Below, one piece after another: positions 51,242 to 62,443 of a DNA stretch of 64,000 bases. The translations under genes were made by a program, and so were the position numbers. This stretch comes from Aequorivita sp. CIP111184 (lineage in GTDB: Bacteria; Bacteroidota; Bacteroidia; Flavobacteriales; Flavobacteriaceae). The stretch's first letter is position 1. Each line of letters starts with the position of its first letter. The DNA is taken from NCBI RefSeq assembly GCF_900489465.1, contig NZ_UEFQ01000013.1:124001-188000 (forward strand). Reading direction: 5' to 3'. Below the pieces are notes generated by a model. It was not told the DNA's origin, searched no databases, and saw only the letters and a list, made by a program, of their open reading frames with translations.

Positions 51242-52366
51242 TTGAAAATAAATATACTTTACAGTATAGTTTTAGCTGCAATCCTACAAGGGTTTTGGTT
51301 GAGTTTTTTTATTCTTTTTACTAAAAAATTTAATACGAAGGCCGCAAAATTTTTAGGACTTTTAATTTTAGCTGTTACACTTACCCAATTACAGTATTTT
51401 TTAGGAGAGATCGGCATCATTTCATGGCGGCAATTTAATGCAATCCATTTGCCGTATGAGTTTTTACAAGCTCCATTCCTTTATTTCTTTGTGAGCTTTT
51501 ATTTATACCCAAATAAGATTGTTCGCAATATTGAAAAAGCACTGTTTATTCCAGCGGCATTTTTTTTAATGCTCACATTATTATATAAGATAATTGCTTT
51601 TACAACAATTGAAAATTGGAAGGATCAGCCAGTTCTCAAGGCCTTGGCAAACATTAATGTTTATTACGGAGAGGTAGTAAATCTGCTATTATTGTTTATA
51701 GTAGTTGCGGCATCATTGTACAAATTATTTACACAAGATAGAAATACGAAGACATATAATACTAAAATTATAAGTGCCGAATTGGTGTGGCTCAAAATTT
51801 TATTACTTGTTATATTAATAGTAATTCTTTCTTATTCTTATTATGTATTTCAATTTTTTATAGATGCAAATGCTTCGTATTTTCTCGTTGATATTACTGT
51901 AAGCATTTTAATATATGCATTAGGTTATATTGGAATTCAAAAAATGAATATTATAAAAGAACGTGAAAATATTAGAATGTTTAATCGTTCACACCAACAG
52001 CTATATTCTGTAGTCGAAGATTCAAAAAATGAAAACATTTCAAAAATTGTAGAGATTGTAATAAATAAACAGCGATTTCTTGATCCAAATTTTTCTTCTG
52101 ACACTTTAGCTGACGAACTTCAGCTTAGTAAAAGTCATCTTTCACGTATTTTTAATAATGAAATGAATGTGAGCTTTACTGATTATATAAATACACTTAG
52201 GGTAGAAGAAGCCAAAAAACACCTCCAAACCCCAGAATTTTCAAATTATACTTTAGTAGCTATCGGTTTAGAAGCAGGCTTCAATTCAAAGACCACTTTT
52301 AATACCACCTTCAAAAAAATAACAGGGCAAACGCCTTCCCAGTTTAAAAAAACAGTATCAAATTAG
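51242..52366 (+). CDS. Membrane-anchored AraC-family regulator
   Basis: 374 residues. The N-terminal 230 residues hold seven hydrophobic helices; the C-terminal 100 residues form an AraC DNA-binding domain (LADELQLSKSHLSRIFN, then EAGFNSKTTFNTTFKKITG). Such 7TM-AraC proteins are common in Bacteroidota and are thought to sense within the membrane. The start is TTG 51242; no in-frame ATG exists near the first helix. The T9SS surface protein gene follows 89 bases later and is a possible target. Confidence 0.88.
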   Translation: MKINILYSIVLAAILQGFWLSFFILFTKKFNTKAAKFLGLLILAVTLTQLQYFLGEIGIISWRQFNAIHLPYEFLQAPFLYFFVSFYLYPNKIVRNIEKALFIPAAFFLMLTLLYKIIAFTTIENWKDQPVLKALANINVYYGEVVNLLLLFIVVAASLYKLFTQDRNTKTYNTKIISAELVWLKILLLVILIVILSYSYYVFQFFIDANASYFLVDITVSILIYALGYIGIQKMNIIKERENIRMFNRSHQQLYSVVEDSKNENISKIVEIVINKQRFLDPNFSSDTLADELQLSKSHLSRIFNNEMNVSFTDYINTLRVEEAKKHLQTPEFSNYTLVAIGLEAGFNSKTTFNTTFKKITGQTPSQFKKTVSN

Positions 52367-52455
52367 TTCCAATTTTTGCTATTTGCAGTAATCCGAACAC
52401 CTAAAATACTAGAGCACGCTACTTTCGATTCATAATTAATTTAAAACCCAATATT

Positions 52456-54375
52456 ATGAAATCGTTCAAAACAATTTTCTCGGCACTTCTTTTATTTTCA
52501 ATTTTTCAACTTTCCGCAAATGCACAATTAAAAACTTTTACCAATAGCACAGGTAACAATCTTTGGCAAGATGCAGCCAACTGGTCACCCGGTGGAGTGC
52601 CACAAAATTCAAATGACGTATTGATTCCATCTGGTTCTGAGGTAGATGTAGCTGTTCTCACAGCAGTAAATGCTGTTACCTTAGAAGCCAATGCAGTGCT
52701 TAATATTATGACCGGTTCACAATTTAGAACTTTTGGAGGAGCAACGTATGCTGCAGGCTCAATTATTAATTTTGAGGGAGGCTATTTTAGCAGTTATAAT
52801 TTTTCTGCTACTATTAATGGTCAACTAAATATTTTTGGAGCTGACATAAAACATCTGGCAGGCAATATTTTAATAAACAGTCAGATGAATGTTGCATCTG
52901 GAGTATTAGACTTAGAATATAGTGGAAGCGCCAGCGAATTCTTAACAATTACTTCAAGTGGAGTAATGACCGTGGGTGATGCCAGCTTTGCCAGCGCGCC
53001 TTTTGGTGGGCTTTTAATTAATGAGGGATTGATTCAAAAAACATCAGGCGCTGGAACATTTACAATTAGTAGTACGTTTGAAAATAATGACGGCACCATA
53101 AATATAGATAGTGGTTCTATGATGCTTTCAGGACTTATGACTTTAACAGATGGAGAATACAATGTAAATTCAAATGGATTTTTAGAATTAAATGGCGATA
53201 TTCCAAATTTTATAATCGGAACCCTTACAGGGCAATTAGATGGTCCGTTTATAGTTGATGGTGGTGGTTTGAGAATTGAAAACAATGGCGTAAATTTTTT
53301 AGATTTTTCTGGTCCTGCAGGAGTAGTATGGCGTGGAGGTACTCTTACTGCACAAGCAGCAGCAGGAACCGTTTTAGTAAATAATGGACTAATAAATTTT
53401 ACAGGAACAGGCAGCCAACAAACACAACTTTCAGGTGGTGCGGTATTTAAAAATGAGGGTACTATTTTATTTGATGCAGCAGCAAACAATCTTTCTATCG
53501 GACAAGGTTCAATATTCGAAAATCGTGAACTTGGTGTTATTACAGTTGTAGATGGCGTTATTATAACTGGCGGACCTTTTATAAATACTGGCCTTATCCA
53601 AAAAACTACTGGCACAGGCACTGCAACCATAAGAAGTTTAACTAATAATAGCCCAGGTATTCTAAATATTGAAATAGGAAATATGGATTTTAATGATTTG
53701 TATGAAGGTGATGGCACCATAACTGGTGCCGGCTCTATTGGTACAGTTGCTTTTATAAGTATTGATGGAACCATTGCCCCAGGAAATAATGGCCCAGGCA
53801 CGTTAGATTATAACATACAATTCGATTTTGATACAACCCCAAACTGTGTGTATCAATTAGAAATAAATGGAATTACACCAGATACCGAACACGATCTATT
53901 TGCTATAAACGCACCTGCAAAACTCAATGGTACTTTTGATATTCAATTAGGCTATGCGCCGCAGCTTAATGATGAGTTCGTAGTAATTACCGCAAATAGT
54001 ATAATTGAATGTAATTTGCCGGCACAGGTTACAGCAACCTTTGGCAATGGCACGTATACCTATGATGTTGTTTGTAATCCAGAAAATGTAACCTTGAAAG
54101 TAGTCAACATTGTTTTGGGCGTAGAGGAAAGTCAACTTTCAAATGCAGTTTTATATCCCAATCCAACTTCGGGAAATTTCAATATTGATTTAGGAAAAGA
54201 TTATTCAGAAATAAATACAACCATCACAAACATCCTCGGGCAAGTAGTTGCTTTTGAACGATATGTAAATACAAATACCTTAGAAGTAAACCTTCAAGGT
54301 AGTCCGGGGATTTATTTTGTGAATTTAACAACTGCGGAAGGAGTTTCTGAAACTTTGAAAATTATTAAGAATTAA
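52456..54375 (+). CDS. Large T9SS surface protein with beta-rich repeats
   Basis: 639 residues. Signal peptide ending SANAQ, then an opening typical of flavobacterial repeat adhesins (WQDAANWSPGGVPQNSNDVL). The central 450 residues are Gly/Asn/Ile-rich with recurrent NEGLIQKTSGAGTFTI and NTGLIQKTTGTGTATI segments, suggesting a right-handed beta-helix. C-terminal T9SS type A domain: AVLYPNPTSGNFNIDLG, ITNILGQVVAFERY, GIYFVNLTTAEG. Probably exported by T9SS and displayed on the cell surface; function may be adhesion or matrix. Not homologous to a named enzyme. Confidence 0.85.
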   Translation: MKSFKTIFSALLLFSIFQLSANAQLKTFTNSTGNNLWQDAANWSPGGVPQNSNDVLIPSGSEVDVAVLTAVNAVTLEANAVLNIMTGSQFRTFGGATYAAGSIINFEGGYFSSYNFSATINGQLNIFGADIKHLAGNILINSQMNVASGVLDLEYSGSASEFLTITSSGVMTVGDASFASAPFGGLLINEGLIQKTSGAGTFTISSTFENNDGTINIDSGSMMLSGLMTLTDGEYNVNSNGFLELNGDIPNFIIGTLTGQLDGPFIVDGGGLRIENNGVNFLDFSGPAGVVWRGGTLTAQAAAGTVLVNNGLINFTGTGSQQTQLSGGAVFKNEGTILFDAAANNLSIGQGSIFENRELGVITVVDGVIITGGPFINTGLIQKTTGTGTATIRSLTNNSPGILNIEIGNMDFNDLYEGDGTITGAGSIGTVAFISIDGTIAPGNNGPGTLDYNIQFDFDTTPNCVYQLEINGITPDTEHDLFAINAPAKLNGTFDIQLGYAPQLNDEFVVITANSIIECNLPAQVTATFGNGTYTYDVVCNPENVTLKVVNIVLGVEESQLSNAVLYPNPTSGNFNIDLGKDYSEINTTITNILGQVVAFERYVNTNTLEVNLQGSPGIYFVNLTTAEGVSETLKIIKN

Positions 54376-54477
54376 TTTAAAACAAAGGAAGGCAGGGCAA
54401 GAAACCATCGTAATATTACTCTGAATATACGCTTAGTCCGAGCAAATTAGTATAGCAAATTAACAGATTTTCAGTTA

Positions 54478-54546
54478 TTTATGAAATTGATTATTACAAG
54501 TTCATAATCGTCTTGCAATGGCGAGAGTGTTAGTTAAATTTTAATT
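54478..54546 (-). pseudogene. Decayed fragment of a COG0011 thiamine-binding gene
   Basis: On the minus strand this reads KI*LTLSPLQDDYELVIINFIN, closely matching residues KISVELTLTPLQDDYEPAIINFIK of the intact gene at 50888-51154. Nucleotide similarity is obvious (for example the plus-strand TCATAATCGTCTTGCAATGG here against TCGTAATCGTCTTGTAAAGG). A stop codon lies near the start, and the rest of the gene cannot be recognised. It is a remnant of a duplicate, on the same strand as the parent. Confidence 0.8.
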
Positions 54547-54569
54547 ATTTTTATAATTTATAATGTGGC

Positions 54570-54613
54570 TTCGGCTCCGCTCAACCACCGAATGGTCATT
54601 GAGCGGAGCCGAA
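54570..54613. repeat. Palindromic repeat forming the end of the GGGP synthase gene
   Basis: Perfect 15-base inverted repeat TTCGGCTCCGCTCAA (54570-54584) and TTGAGCGGAGCCGAA (54599-54613) with a 14-base loop. The loop holds the stop codon of the minus-strand GGGP synthase gene, and the right arm encodes its last five residues (FGSAQ). Related in sequence to the repeat at 61103-61145. Confidence 0.85.
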
Positions 54614-55312
54614 ATGACTACTTTCAAATGTAGTGCCCATAACAATCATATCTGCCCCCGAATTATAAGCCAATTGTATTTGATACTCTGTTTTTATACC
54701 GCCACCAACAATTAAAGGAACATTGATAGCGTTTTTTACTTCGGAAATTATTTCAGGATTTACAGGATATTTTGCACCACTGCCCGCTTCCAAATAAATA
54801 AGTTTTGCCCCCATAAATTGTCCCGCCAAAGCTGTATTCACAATCAATTCAATATTTTCTTGTGAAAGCGGTTCCGTTTTCGTCACTTTTGATACGGAAG
54901 AATCAGTTCCACCATCAATTAAAATATAGCCTGTGGAAATAATTTCCAAAGAAGAGTTTTTCAATTTTGAAATGGATTTTATCTGTTGACCTATTAAATA
55001 TTCTGCATTCCGTCCTGAAAGTAAGGTTAAGAACAAAAGGACATCAGCCAAAGGTGTAATATGTGAATGATCGCCTGGAAATAGAAAAACGGGAAGTTTA
55101 GATTCCGCTTTCAACGCTTTTACTGTCTCTTCGGTTTCTCCGTTTGCTACTGTACTTCCACCTACAAAAAGATGTGTAGTCTCGTTTGGTATTTTTTTGA
55201 GAAATAATTTTACTGAAGAAATATTAAATTTTTCTGGATCAATCAAAATAGCAAGTTGCTTCTCTTTCTTTGCAACCGATTTTAGAAAAGTCTTGTAAAA
55301 AATTCCTTCCAT
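54596..55312 (-). CDS. Geranylgeranylglyceryl/heptaprenylglyceryl phosphate synthase
   Basis: TIM-barrel prenyltransferase of 238 residues joining a polyprenyl diphosphate to sn-glycerol-1-phosphate, the first ether-lipid step in archaea and found in some bacteria. Motifs are LAILIDPEKFN, KLPVFLFPGDHSHI, LIYLEAGSGAKYPVNPE and PLIVGGGIKTEYQ. The end of the protein, SSHFGSAQ, is derived from a palindromic repeat and differs from the usual C-terminal helix, so the native tail may have been replaced. The product in flavobacteria is not settled. Next to the phosphopantetheinyl transferase gene (adjacent bases), so one operon. Confidence 0.92.
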   Translation of the reverse strand: MEGIFYKTFLKSVAKKEKQLAILIDPEKFNISSVKLFLKKIPNETTHLFVGGSTVANGETEETVKALKAESKLPVFLFPGDHSHITPLADVLLFLTLLSGRNAEYLIGQQIKSISKLKNSSLEIISTGYILIDGGTDSSVSKVTKTEPLSQENIELIVNTALAGQFMGAKLIYLEAGSGAKYPVNPEIISEVKNAINVPLIVGGGIKTEYQIQLAYNSGADMIVMGTTFESSHFGSAQ

Positions 55313-55951
55313 TTAGTTTTTTTCAGAAATAAGAGCGTAAGCACAAGTGAATTCTTCAAACTCTAAAAAATCTACATTGTATTTTTCCTGTTTTTCCGCA
55401 TAAGTTACGGTAGCTATGGTTTTAGTCTCATCAAGCATAAAATCTTCCACAACAATATTTTCTAAAAAGCTGACTCCTTTTTCAGCAAAACTTTTATAGA
55501 GTGATTCCTTGGCACACCAAACGATGGTAAGTTTGCGCATTAAAGCATCCTCATTTGCAAAAATTTTATAGGCTTTTAAAGGAGTGAATTTATGGGCAAT
55601 GCGAAGAATTTTATGTCGCTGCATTTCAATATCAATACCTACTTCGGTATCACTAATAATAATGGCAGAAAAGTTAAAGGAATGTGTAATGGAAATATGC
55701 TTATCGTCCGTTAAATGTGGCTTTCCGTTTTCGTCGTAATATAAATCGTGATCGGTATATCCTTCCAAAGCCATCAAATGTCGAATACTCATAAAGCCAC
55801 GACGATGAAGATCACTTTTCATATTAAATACCCTATTAGAGCAGTTTTCTGTAAGATTTATTCCCTGCGAGAGCGCTTCAAAAGACTCTTCGATCTTCCA
55901 AATGAAGACTTTAGTGTGAGGATTTACTGTTATAGTTTTGTAAAGTGGCAT
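55313..55951 (-). CDS. 4'-phosphopantetheinyl transferase (Sfp superfamily)
   Basis: 212 residues. Transfers phosphopantetheine from CoA to carrier proteins. The Mg2+ and catalytic motifs are VGIDIEMQRHK (Asp, Glu) and WCAKESLYKSF (Glu-x3-Lys). The preceding KPHLTDDKHISITHSFNF is the CoA-binding region. Cytoplasmic. Conserved neighbour of ahcY (divergent) in flavobacteria. Confidence 0.93.
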   Translation of the reverse strand: MPLYKTITVNPHTKVFIWKIEESFEALSQGINLTENCSNRVFNMKSDLHRRGFMSIRHLMALEGYTDHDLYYDENGKPHLTDDKHISITHSFNFSAIIISDTEVGIDIEMQRHKILRIAHKFTPLKAYKIFANEDALMRKLTIVWCAKESLYKSFAEKGVSFLENIVVEDFMLDETKTIATVTYAEKQEKYNVDFLEFEEFTCAYALISEKN

Positions 55952-55972
55952 AGAATTTTAAAGGATATTATG

Positions 55973-55980
55973 TACTTTTG
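55973..55980 (+). promoter_or_regulatory. Putative -7 element of ahcY
   Basis: TACTTTTG, an exact TAnnTTTG match, 64 bases before the ATG at 56045. Confidence 0.45.
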
Positions 55981-56044
55981 CGGACTGAAAAACAGAAATT
56001 AGTTTTAATAAATGCTCGTACTTTCGGGTATAAATATAATAAAT

Positions 56045-57361
56045 ATGTCAACGAAAACTGTGCCTTACACGGCGTTTAAAGTAAAAGATATTTCCCTTGC
56101 AGATTGGGGAAGAAAAGAAATTGAGCTTGCCGAAGCGGAAATGCCTGGGCTTATGAGCTTGCGTGAAGAATACGGAAATGAGCAGCCATTAAAAGGTGCG
56201 CGCATAGCTGGATGTCTTCACATGACCATTCAAACTGCCGTACTTATTGAAACTTTAAAAGCTTTGGGCGCAGAAGTTACTTGGAGTTCTTGTAATATTT
56301 TCTCTACCCAAGACCACGCTGCTGCTGCAATCGCTGATGCCGGAATCCCAGTATACGCTTGGAAAGGTATGACCGAAGAGGAGTTTGACTGGTGTATTGA
56401 ACAAACACTTTTCTTTGGCGAAGACCGCAAACCATTGAATATGATTCTTGACGATGGTGGCGATCTTACCAATATGGTTTTGGATAAATATCCAGAACTT
56501 GCCGCTGGCGTGAAGGGTATTTCTGAAGAAACTACTACTGGCGTTCACCGTCTTTACGAGCGTGTGAAAAAAGGAACTTTACCAATGCCGGCTATCAATA
56601 TTAATGATAGTGTTACCAAAAGTAAATTCGACAATAAATACGGTTGTCGCGAAAGTGCTGTGGATGCAGTGCGTCGCGCTACAGATATAATGATGGCCGG
56701 AAAACGTGTTGTAGTTTGTGGCTATGGCGATGTTGGTAAAGGAACTGCTGCTTCTTTCAAAGGCGCTGGAAGTATTGTTACCGTTACTGAAATCGATCCA
56801 ATTTGCGCATTACAGGCTGCAATGGACGGTTTTGAAGTAAAAAAATTAGAAACCGTTATTGGCAACGCTGATATCATAATTACAACAACAGGAAATAAGG
56901 ACATCGTTCGCGGAGAGCATTTTGAAGCGATGAAAGACAAAACAATTGTCTGTAATATTGGGCATTTTGATAATGAAATTGCGGTTGCTTGGTTGAAGAA
57001 AAACCACGGAAACACCCACGTTGAAATTAAACCACAGGTTGACAAATATACTATTGACGGAAAAGACATCATCCTTTTGGCTGAAGGTCGTTTGGTAAAT
57101 CTTGGTTGCGCCACAGGTCACCCAAGTTTTGTAATGAGTAACAGTTTCACTAACCAAACTTTAGCGCAGATCGAACTTTGGAAAAATGGTGAAAACTATG
57201 AAAACGAAGTGTATATGCTTCCAAAGCATTTGGATGAAAAGGTTGCAAAACTTCACCTTGAGAAAATTGGGGTTGAACTTACTGAACTTTCAAAAGAACA
57301 AGCTGATTATATTGGTGTAACAGTTGAAGGACCGTTTAAACCTGAATACTACAGATACTAA
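56045..57361 (+). CDS. ahcY: Adenosylhomocysteinase
   Basis: Hydrolyses S-adenosylhomocysteine to adenosine and homocysteine, keeping methyl transfer going. About 438 residues. NAD-binding Rossmann motif [17 protein letters not shown], substrate-region [12 protein letters not shown] and [13 protein letters not shown], and the C-terminal FKPEYYRY that reaches the neighbouring subunit's NAD site. Start chosen at ATG 56045 ([13 protein letters not shown]), where the family begins. A terminator follows. Confidence 0.98.
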   Translation: MSTKTVPYTAFKVKDISLADWGRKEIELAEAEMPGLMSLREEYGNEQPLKGARIAGCLHMTIQTAVLIETLKALGAEVTWSSCNIFSTQDHAAAAIADAGIPVYAWKGMTEEEFDWCIEQTLFFGEDRKPLNMILDDGGDLTNMVLDKYPELAAGVKGISEETTTGVHRLYERVKKGTLPMPAININDSVTKSKFDNKYGCRESAVDAVRRATDIMMAGKRVVVCGYGDVGKGTAASFKGAGSIVTVTEIDPICALQAAMDGFEVKKLETVIGNADIIITTTGNKDIVRGEHFEAMKDKTIVCNIGHFDNEIAVAWLKKNHGNTHVEIKPQVDKYTIDGKDIILLAEGRLVNLGCATGHPSFVMSNSFTNQTLAQIELWKNGENYENEVYMLPKHLDEKVAKLHLEKIGVELTELSKEQADYIGVTVEGPFKPEYYRY

Positions 57362-57401
57362 GAATTCCCGCGGAGGTGGGAATCTCTTCATTTTAAACTT
57401 G

Positions 57402-57430
57402 AAACCCTTGCAATTTGTGAGGGTTTTTTT
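57402..57430 (+). terminator. Rho-independent terminator after ahcY
   Basis: Stem AAACCCT/AGGGTTT with an 11-base loop, then T7. A separate small hairpin ATTCCC/GGGAAT lies just before it at 57364-57382. Confidence 0.85.
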
Positions 57431-57536
57431 ATGGAATAAACTTAGTTGTACTGTTTTCAATTTTTATCAAAAAAAATAAATAGTAACTTAGACAAATGCA
57501 TAAAAGATGTTTTCGTCTATATAAATACAGAACAGA

Positions 57537-58676
57537 ATGATAAATTCAAAATTACCCAATATTGAAACCTCCATTTTCGCCAAGATGAGCAAAATGGCCA
57601 CTGACCACAATGCATTAAACCTTGCCCAAGGGTTCCCGAATTTCCCCAGCGATCCGGCTTTGAATGCATTGGTAGATCACGCAATGCGAGATGGCTATAA
57701 CCAATATGCACCAATGCCAGGAGATTTTGAACTGAGAATGGAAATTTCTAAAAAAATTGAAAAACTTCACAATCATTTCTATAATCCTGAAAATGAAATC
57801 ACAATAACTGCTGGAGCAACGCAAGCTATTTTTACAATAATTGCAGCTACAATTAGCAAAGGTGACGAAGTAATTATTTTCACTCCAGCCTATGATTGTT
57901 ATGCGCCAACCGTGGAGTTATTTGGCGGAAAAATTGTTCCAGTTCAATTGAAACCACCTTTTTATAAAGTGGATTGGCAAGAAGTTACAGATAAGATTTC
58001 TTCAAAAACGAAAATGATAATCATCAACAGTCCACACAACCCAAGCGGGATGCTTTTTTTAGAAGAAGACATGCTTCAATTGCAGGACTTTGCTGAAAAA
58101 AATGATCTTTTTATTTTAAGCGATGAAGTTTACGAACATATTATTTTTGATGGCAATGTACATCAAAGCGCTTCTAAATTTGAAGCTTTGGCCGAACGCA
58201 GTTTTATAACAGCATCCTTTGGAAAAACGTTTCACAATACAGGCTGGAAAATGGGCTATTGTGCTGCACCTGAAAAGTTGATGAAGGAGTTTCAAAAAGT
58301 GCATCAATTTGTTGTTTTCTGTGTAAACCATCCAATTCAGAAAGCATTGTCTACTTATTTGAAAGATCCAAATCATTATTTAAAACTTTCAAATTTCTAT
58401 CAGCAAAAGCGCGATTTCTTTTTACATTTAATGGAAGGCTCTAATTTTAAAATAATCCCTTCAAAAGGCACTTATTTTCAAATGCTTGATTTTTCAGAAA
58501 TTTCAAAAGAAAGTGATATCACTTTTACAGAAAGGCTTACGAAAGAATTTAAAATTGCCACAATCCCGACTTCGGTTTTTAATGAAGGAAAAAAAGATTT
58601 CAAACAAATACGTGTTTGTTTTGCAAAAACTGACGAAACCTTAGCCGAAGCTGTGCAAATTTTAAAACAATTTTAA
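57537..58676 (+). CDS. Methionine-type aminotransferase (class I/II PLP enzyme)
   Basis: 379 residues of fold type I. The PLP lysine lies in TASFGKTFHNTGWKMGY; NSPHNPSG and LSDEVYEHIIFDG are the usual cofactor contacts. It resembles E. coli YbdL, which transaminates methionine to 2-oxo-4-methylthiobutyrate, and kynurenine/glutamine aminotransferases. The omega-amidase-like nitrilase at 61667 would remove the product of a glutamine-linked reaction, supporting this role. Between the two lies a katG-ankyrin pair. Confidence 0.88.
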   Translation: MINSKLPNIETSIFAKMSKMATDHNALNLAQGFPNFPSDPALNALVDHAMRDGYNQYAPMPGDFELRMEISKKIEKLHNHFYNPENEITITAGATQAIFTIIAATISKGDEVIIFTPAYDCYAPTVELFGGKIVPVQLKPPFYKVDWQEVTDKISSKTKMIIINSPHNPSGMLFLEEDMLQLQDFAEKNDLFILSDEVYEHIIFDGNVHQSASKFEALAERSFITASFGKTFHNTGWKMGYCAAPEKLMKEFQKVHQFVVFCVNHPIQKALSTYLKDPNHYLKLSNFYQQKRDFFLHLMEGSNFKIIPSKGTYFQMLDFSEISKESDITFTERLTKEFKIATIPTSVFNEGKKDFKQIRVCFAKTDETLAEAVQILKQF

Positions 58677-58752
58677 TTGTCAAAATTTATTTTAAGCTGA
58701 AGCGCTATAAGTTTTATCGATTAAAAGATTAAAACAACCGATTGATTTTTAA

Positions 58753-61089
<2,337 letters not shown>

Positions 61090-61102
61090 TCATCCTGTTA
61101 GT

Positions 61103-61145
61103 TTGAGCGCAGCCGAGAACTAAATGAAGTTTCGATTGCGCTCAA
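61103..61145. repeat. Palindromic repeat between katG and the ankyrin gene
   Basis: Imperfect hairpin TTGAGCGCAGCCGAGAACT / AGTTTCGATTGCGCTCAA, loop AAATGA. Shares the core TTGAGCGnAGCCGA with the repeat at 54570-54613, which marks both as one family of small dispersed palindromes. Confidence 0.75.
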
Positions 61146-61173
61146 CCTGTCATTATTTTCTTAACTTTATAGA

Positions 61174-61644
61174 ATGCGAGAACAACTTTTTAATGCAATA
61201 AGAGAGGACGATTTTGCCAAAGTTGAACAACTTTTGGAAAGCAATCCTGAATTAGTTTCCACGAAAGACACCCGAGGTTCCACACCTTTACTACTCGCAA
61301 CTTACTATGGCTTTCACGACATTTCAGAAATTATTTTAAAAAACCCTCAAAATATTGACGCGCAAGATGCGTCTGGTAATACAGCTTTGATGGGAGTTTG
61401 TTTTAAAGGATTTGATAATATTGCCAAATTGTTGTTAGAAAAAGGCGCAAATCCAAACACAAAAAATTTCAACGGTGCCACGGCTTTAATATTTGCTGCA
61501 ACTTTTGGACGAAAAGAAATAGCCACTTTGCTTTTGCAGAAAGGCGCAAACACATCTTTAGTAGATGATAAAGGACTTACGGCAGCAGATCACGCTAAAA
61601 TACAGGGAGTCAAGGAAATGGTGGAATTATTAGAAAAAAAATAG
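61174..61644 (+). CDS. Ankyrin-repeat protein next to katG
   Basis: 156 residues made of about four ankyrin repeats (DTRGSTPLLLATYYGF, DASGNTALMGVCFKGF, NFNGATALIFAATFGR, DDKGLTAADHAKIQG). No signal peptide, so cytoplasmic. Ankyrin proteins beside catalase genes, such as AnkB in Pseudomonas aeruginosa, are needed for full catalase activity; a chaperone or haem-handling role for KatG is plausible here but unproven. Confidence 0.88.
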   Translation: MREQLFNAIREDDFAKVEQLLESNPELVSTKDTRGSTPLLLATYYGFHDISEIILKNPQNIDAQDASGNTALMGVCFKGFDNIAKLLLEKGANPNTKNFNGATALIFAATFGRKEIATLLLQKGANTSLVDDKGLTAADHAKIQGVKEMVELLEKK

Positions 61645-61666
61645 CTAATAATGAAAGAATTTTAAT

Positions 61667-62443
61667 TTGAAAGAATTATTTAAAATTACAATCATTCAAA
61701 GTGAGTTGCATTGGGAAAATGCTGAAGCAAATCGTAAAATGTTTTCCGAGAAAATTCAAAATACCAAAGACAAAACCGATTTAATAGTTCTTCCTGAAAT
61801 GTTTACTACAGGGTTTTCAATGAATGCTGAAAAACTTGCCGAAGCAAACGATGGAAAAACATTATATTGGATGATTTCCGAAGCACAGAAAAACAATTGT
61901 GCAATAACCGGAAGCGTTATTATTACTGAAAATAATCAATTTTACAACCGCCTTTTTTTTGTTTTTCCAGATGGGAGTTACAAAAAATATGACAAGAAAC
62001 ATACCTTCACTTTAGCAAAGGAAAACGAAACCTATTCCGCTGGAACCGAACTTCTGATTGTTCATTATAAAGGATGGAAAATCTGCCCCTTGGTTTGTTA
62101 TGATTTGCGGTTTCCTGTTTGGGCAAGGAATACGGAAGAGTACGATATTTTAATTTATGTTGCCAATTGGCCTAAAGTTAGAACCCTTGCTTGGGACACA
62201 TTGCTGCGAGCCCGAGCTATTGAAAATTTGGCGTATTGCATTGGAGTGAACCGTGTAGGTTTTGATGGAAATGACCACGAATATATAGGCCACTCAACTA
62301 TTTATGATGTTTTGGGCAAACAGATTTCCACTTCAGTTTCTGGAGAATTTTCAGAAAACATTACTTTGGAAAAAGAACACATTAACACCAACCGGAAGCA
62401 TTTGCAGTTTTTGAATGATCGCGATCACTTTACTTTAAAGTAA
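61667..62443 (+). CDS. Nitrilase-superfamily amidohydrolase (omega-amidase-like, YafV type)
   Basis: 258 residues. The Glu-Lys-Cys triad is visible: Glu in IVLPEMFTTGFS, Lys in YDKKHTFTLAKE, Cys in CPLVCYDLRFPVWARN. Closest in pattern to E. coli YafV, an omega-amidase that hydrolyses 2-oxoglutaramate in methionine salvage, in keeping with the aminotransferase at 57537. The start is TTG 61667; 16 bases upstream an ATGAAAGAATT with a stop (a four-codon ORF) looks like the same start duplicated out of frame. The end overlaps the convergent Ig-like gene by 14 bases. Confidence 0.87.
   Translation: MKELFKITIIQSELHWENAEANRKMFSEKIQNTKDKTDLIVLPEMFTTGFSMNAEKLAEANDGKTLYWMISEAQKNNCAITGSVIITENNQFYNRLFFVFPDGSYKKYDKKHTFTLAKENETYSAGTELLIVHYKGWKICPLVCYDLRFPVWARNTEEYDILIYVANWPKVRTLAWDTLLRARAIENLAYCIGVNRVGFDGNDHEYIGHSTIYDVLGKQISTSVSGEFSENITLEKEHINTNRKHLQFLNDRDHFTLK

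Noticed and set aside
53034-53801. A 255-codon minus-strand frame inside the T9SS surface protein gene
   Set aside because: Pro/Val-rich low-complexity antisense of Gly/Asn-rich repeats, with no domain; the plus-strand protein has a signal peptide and sorting domain.
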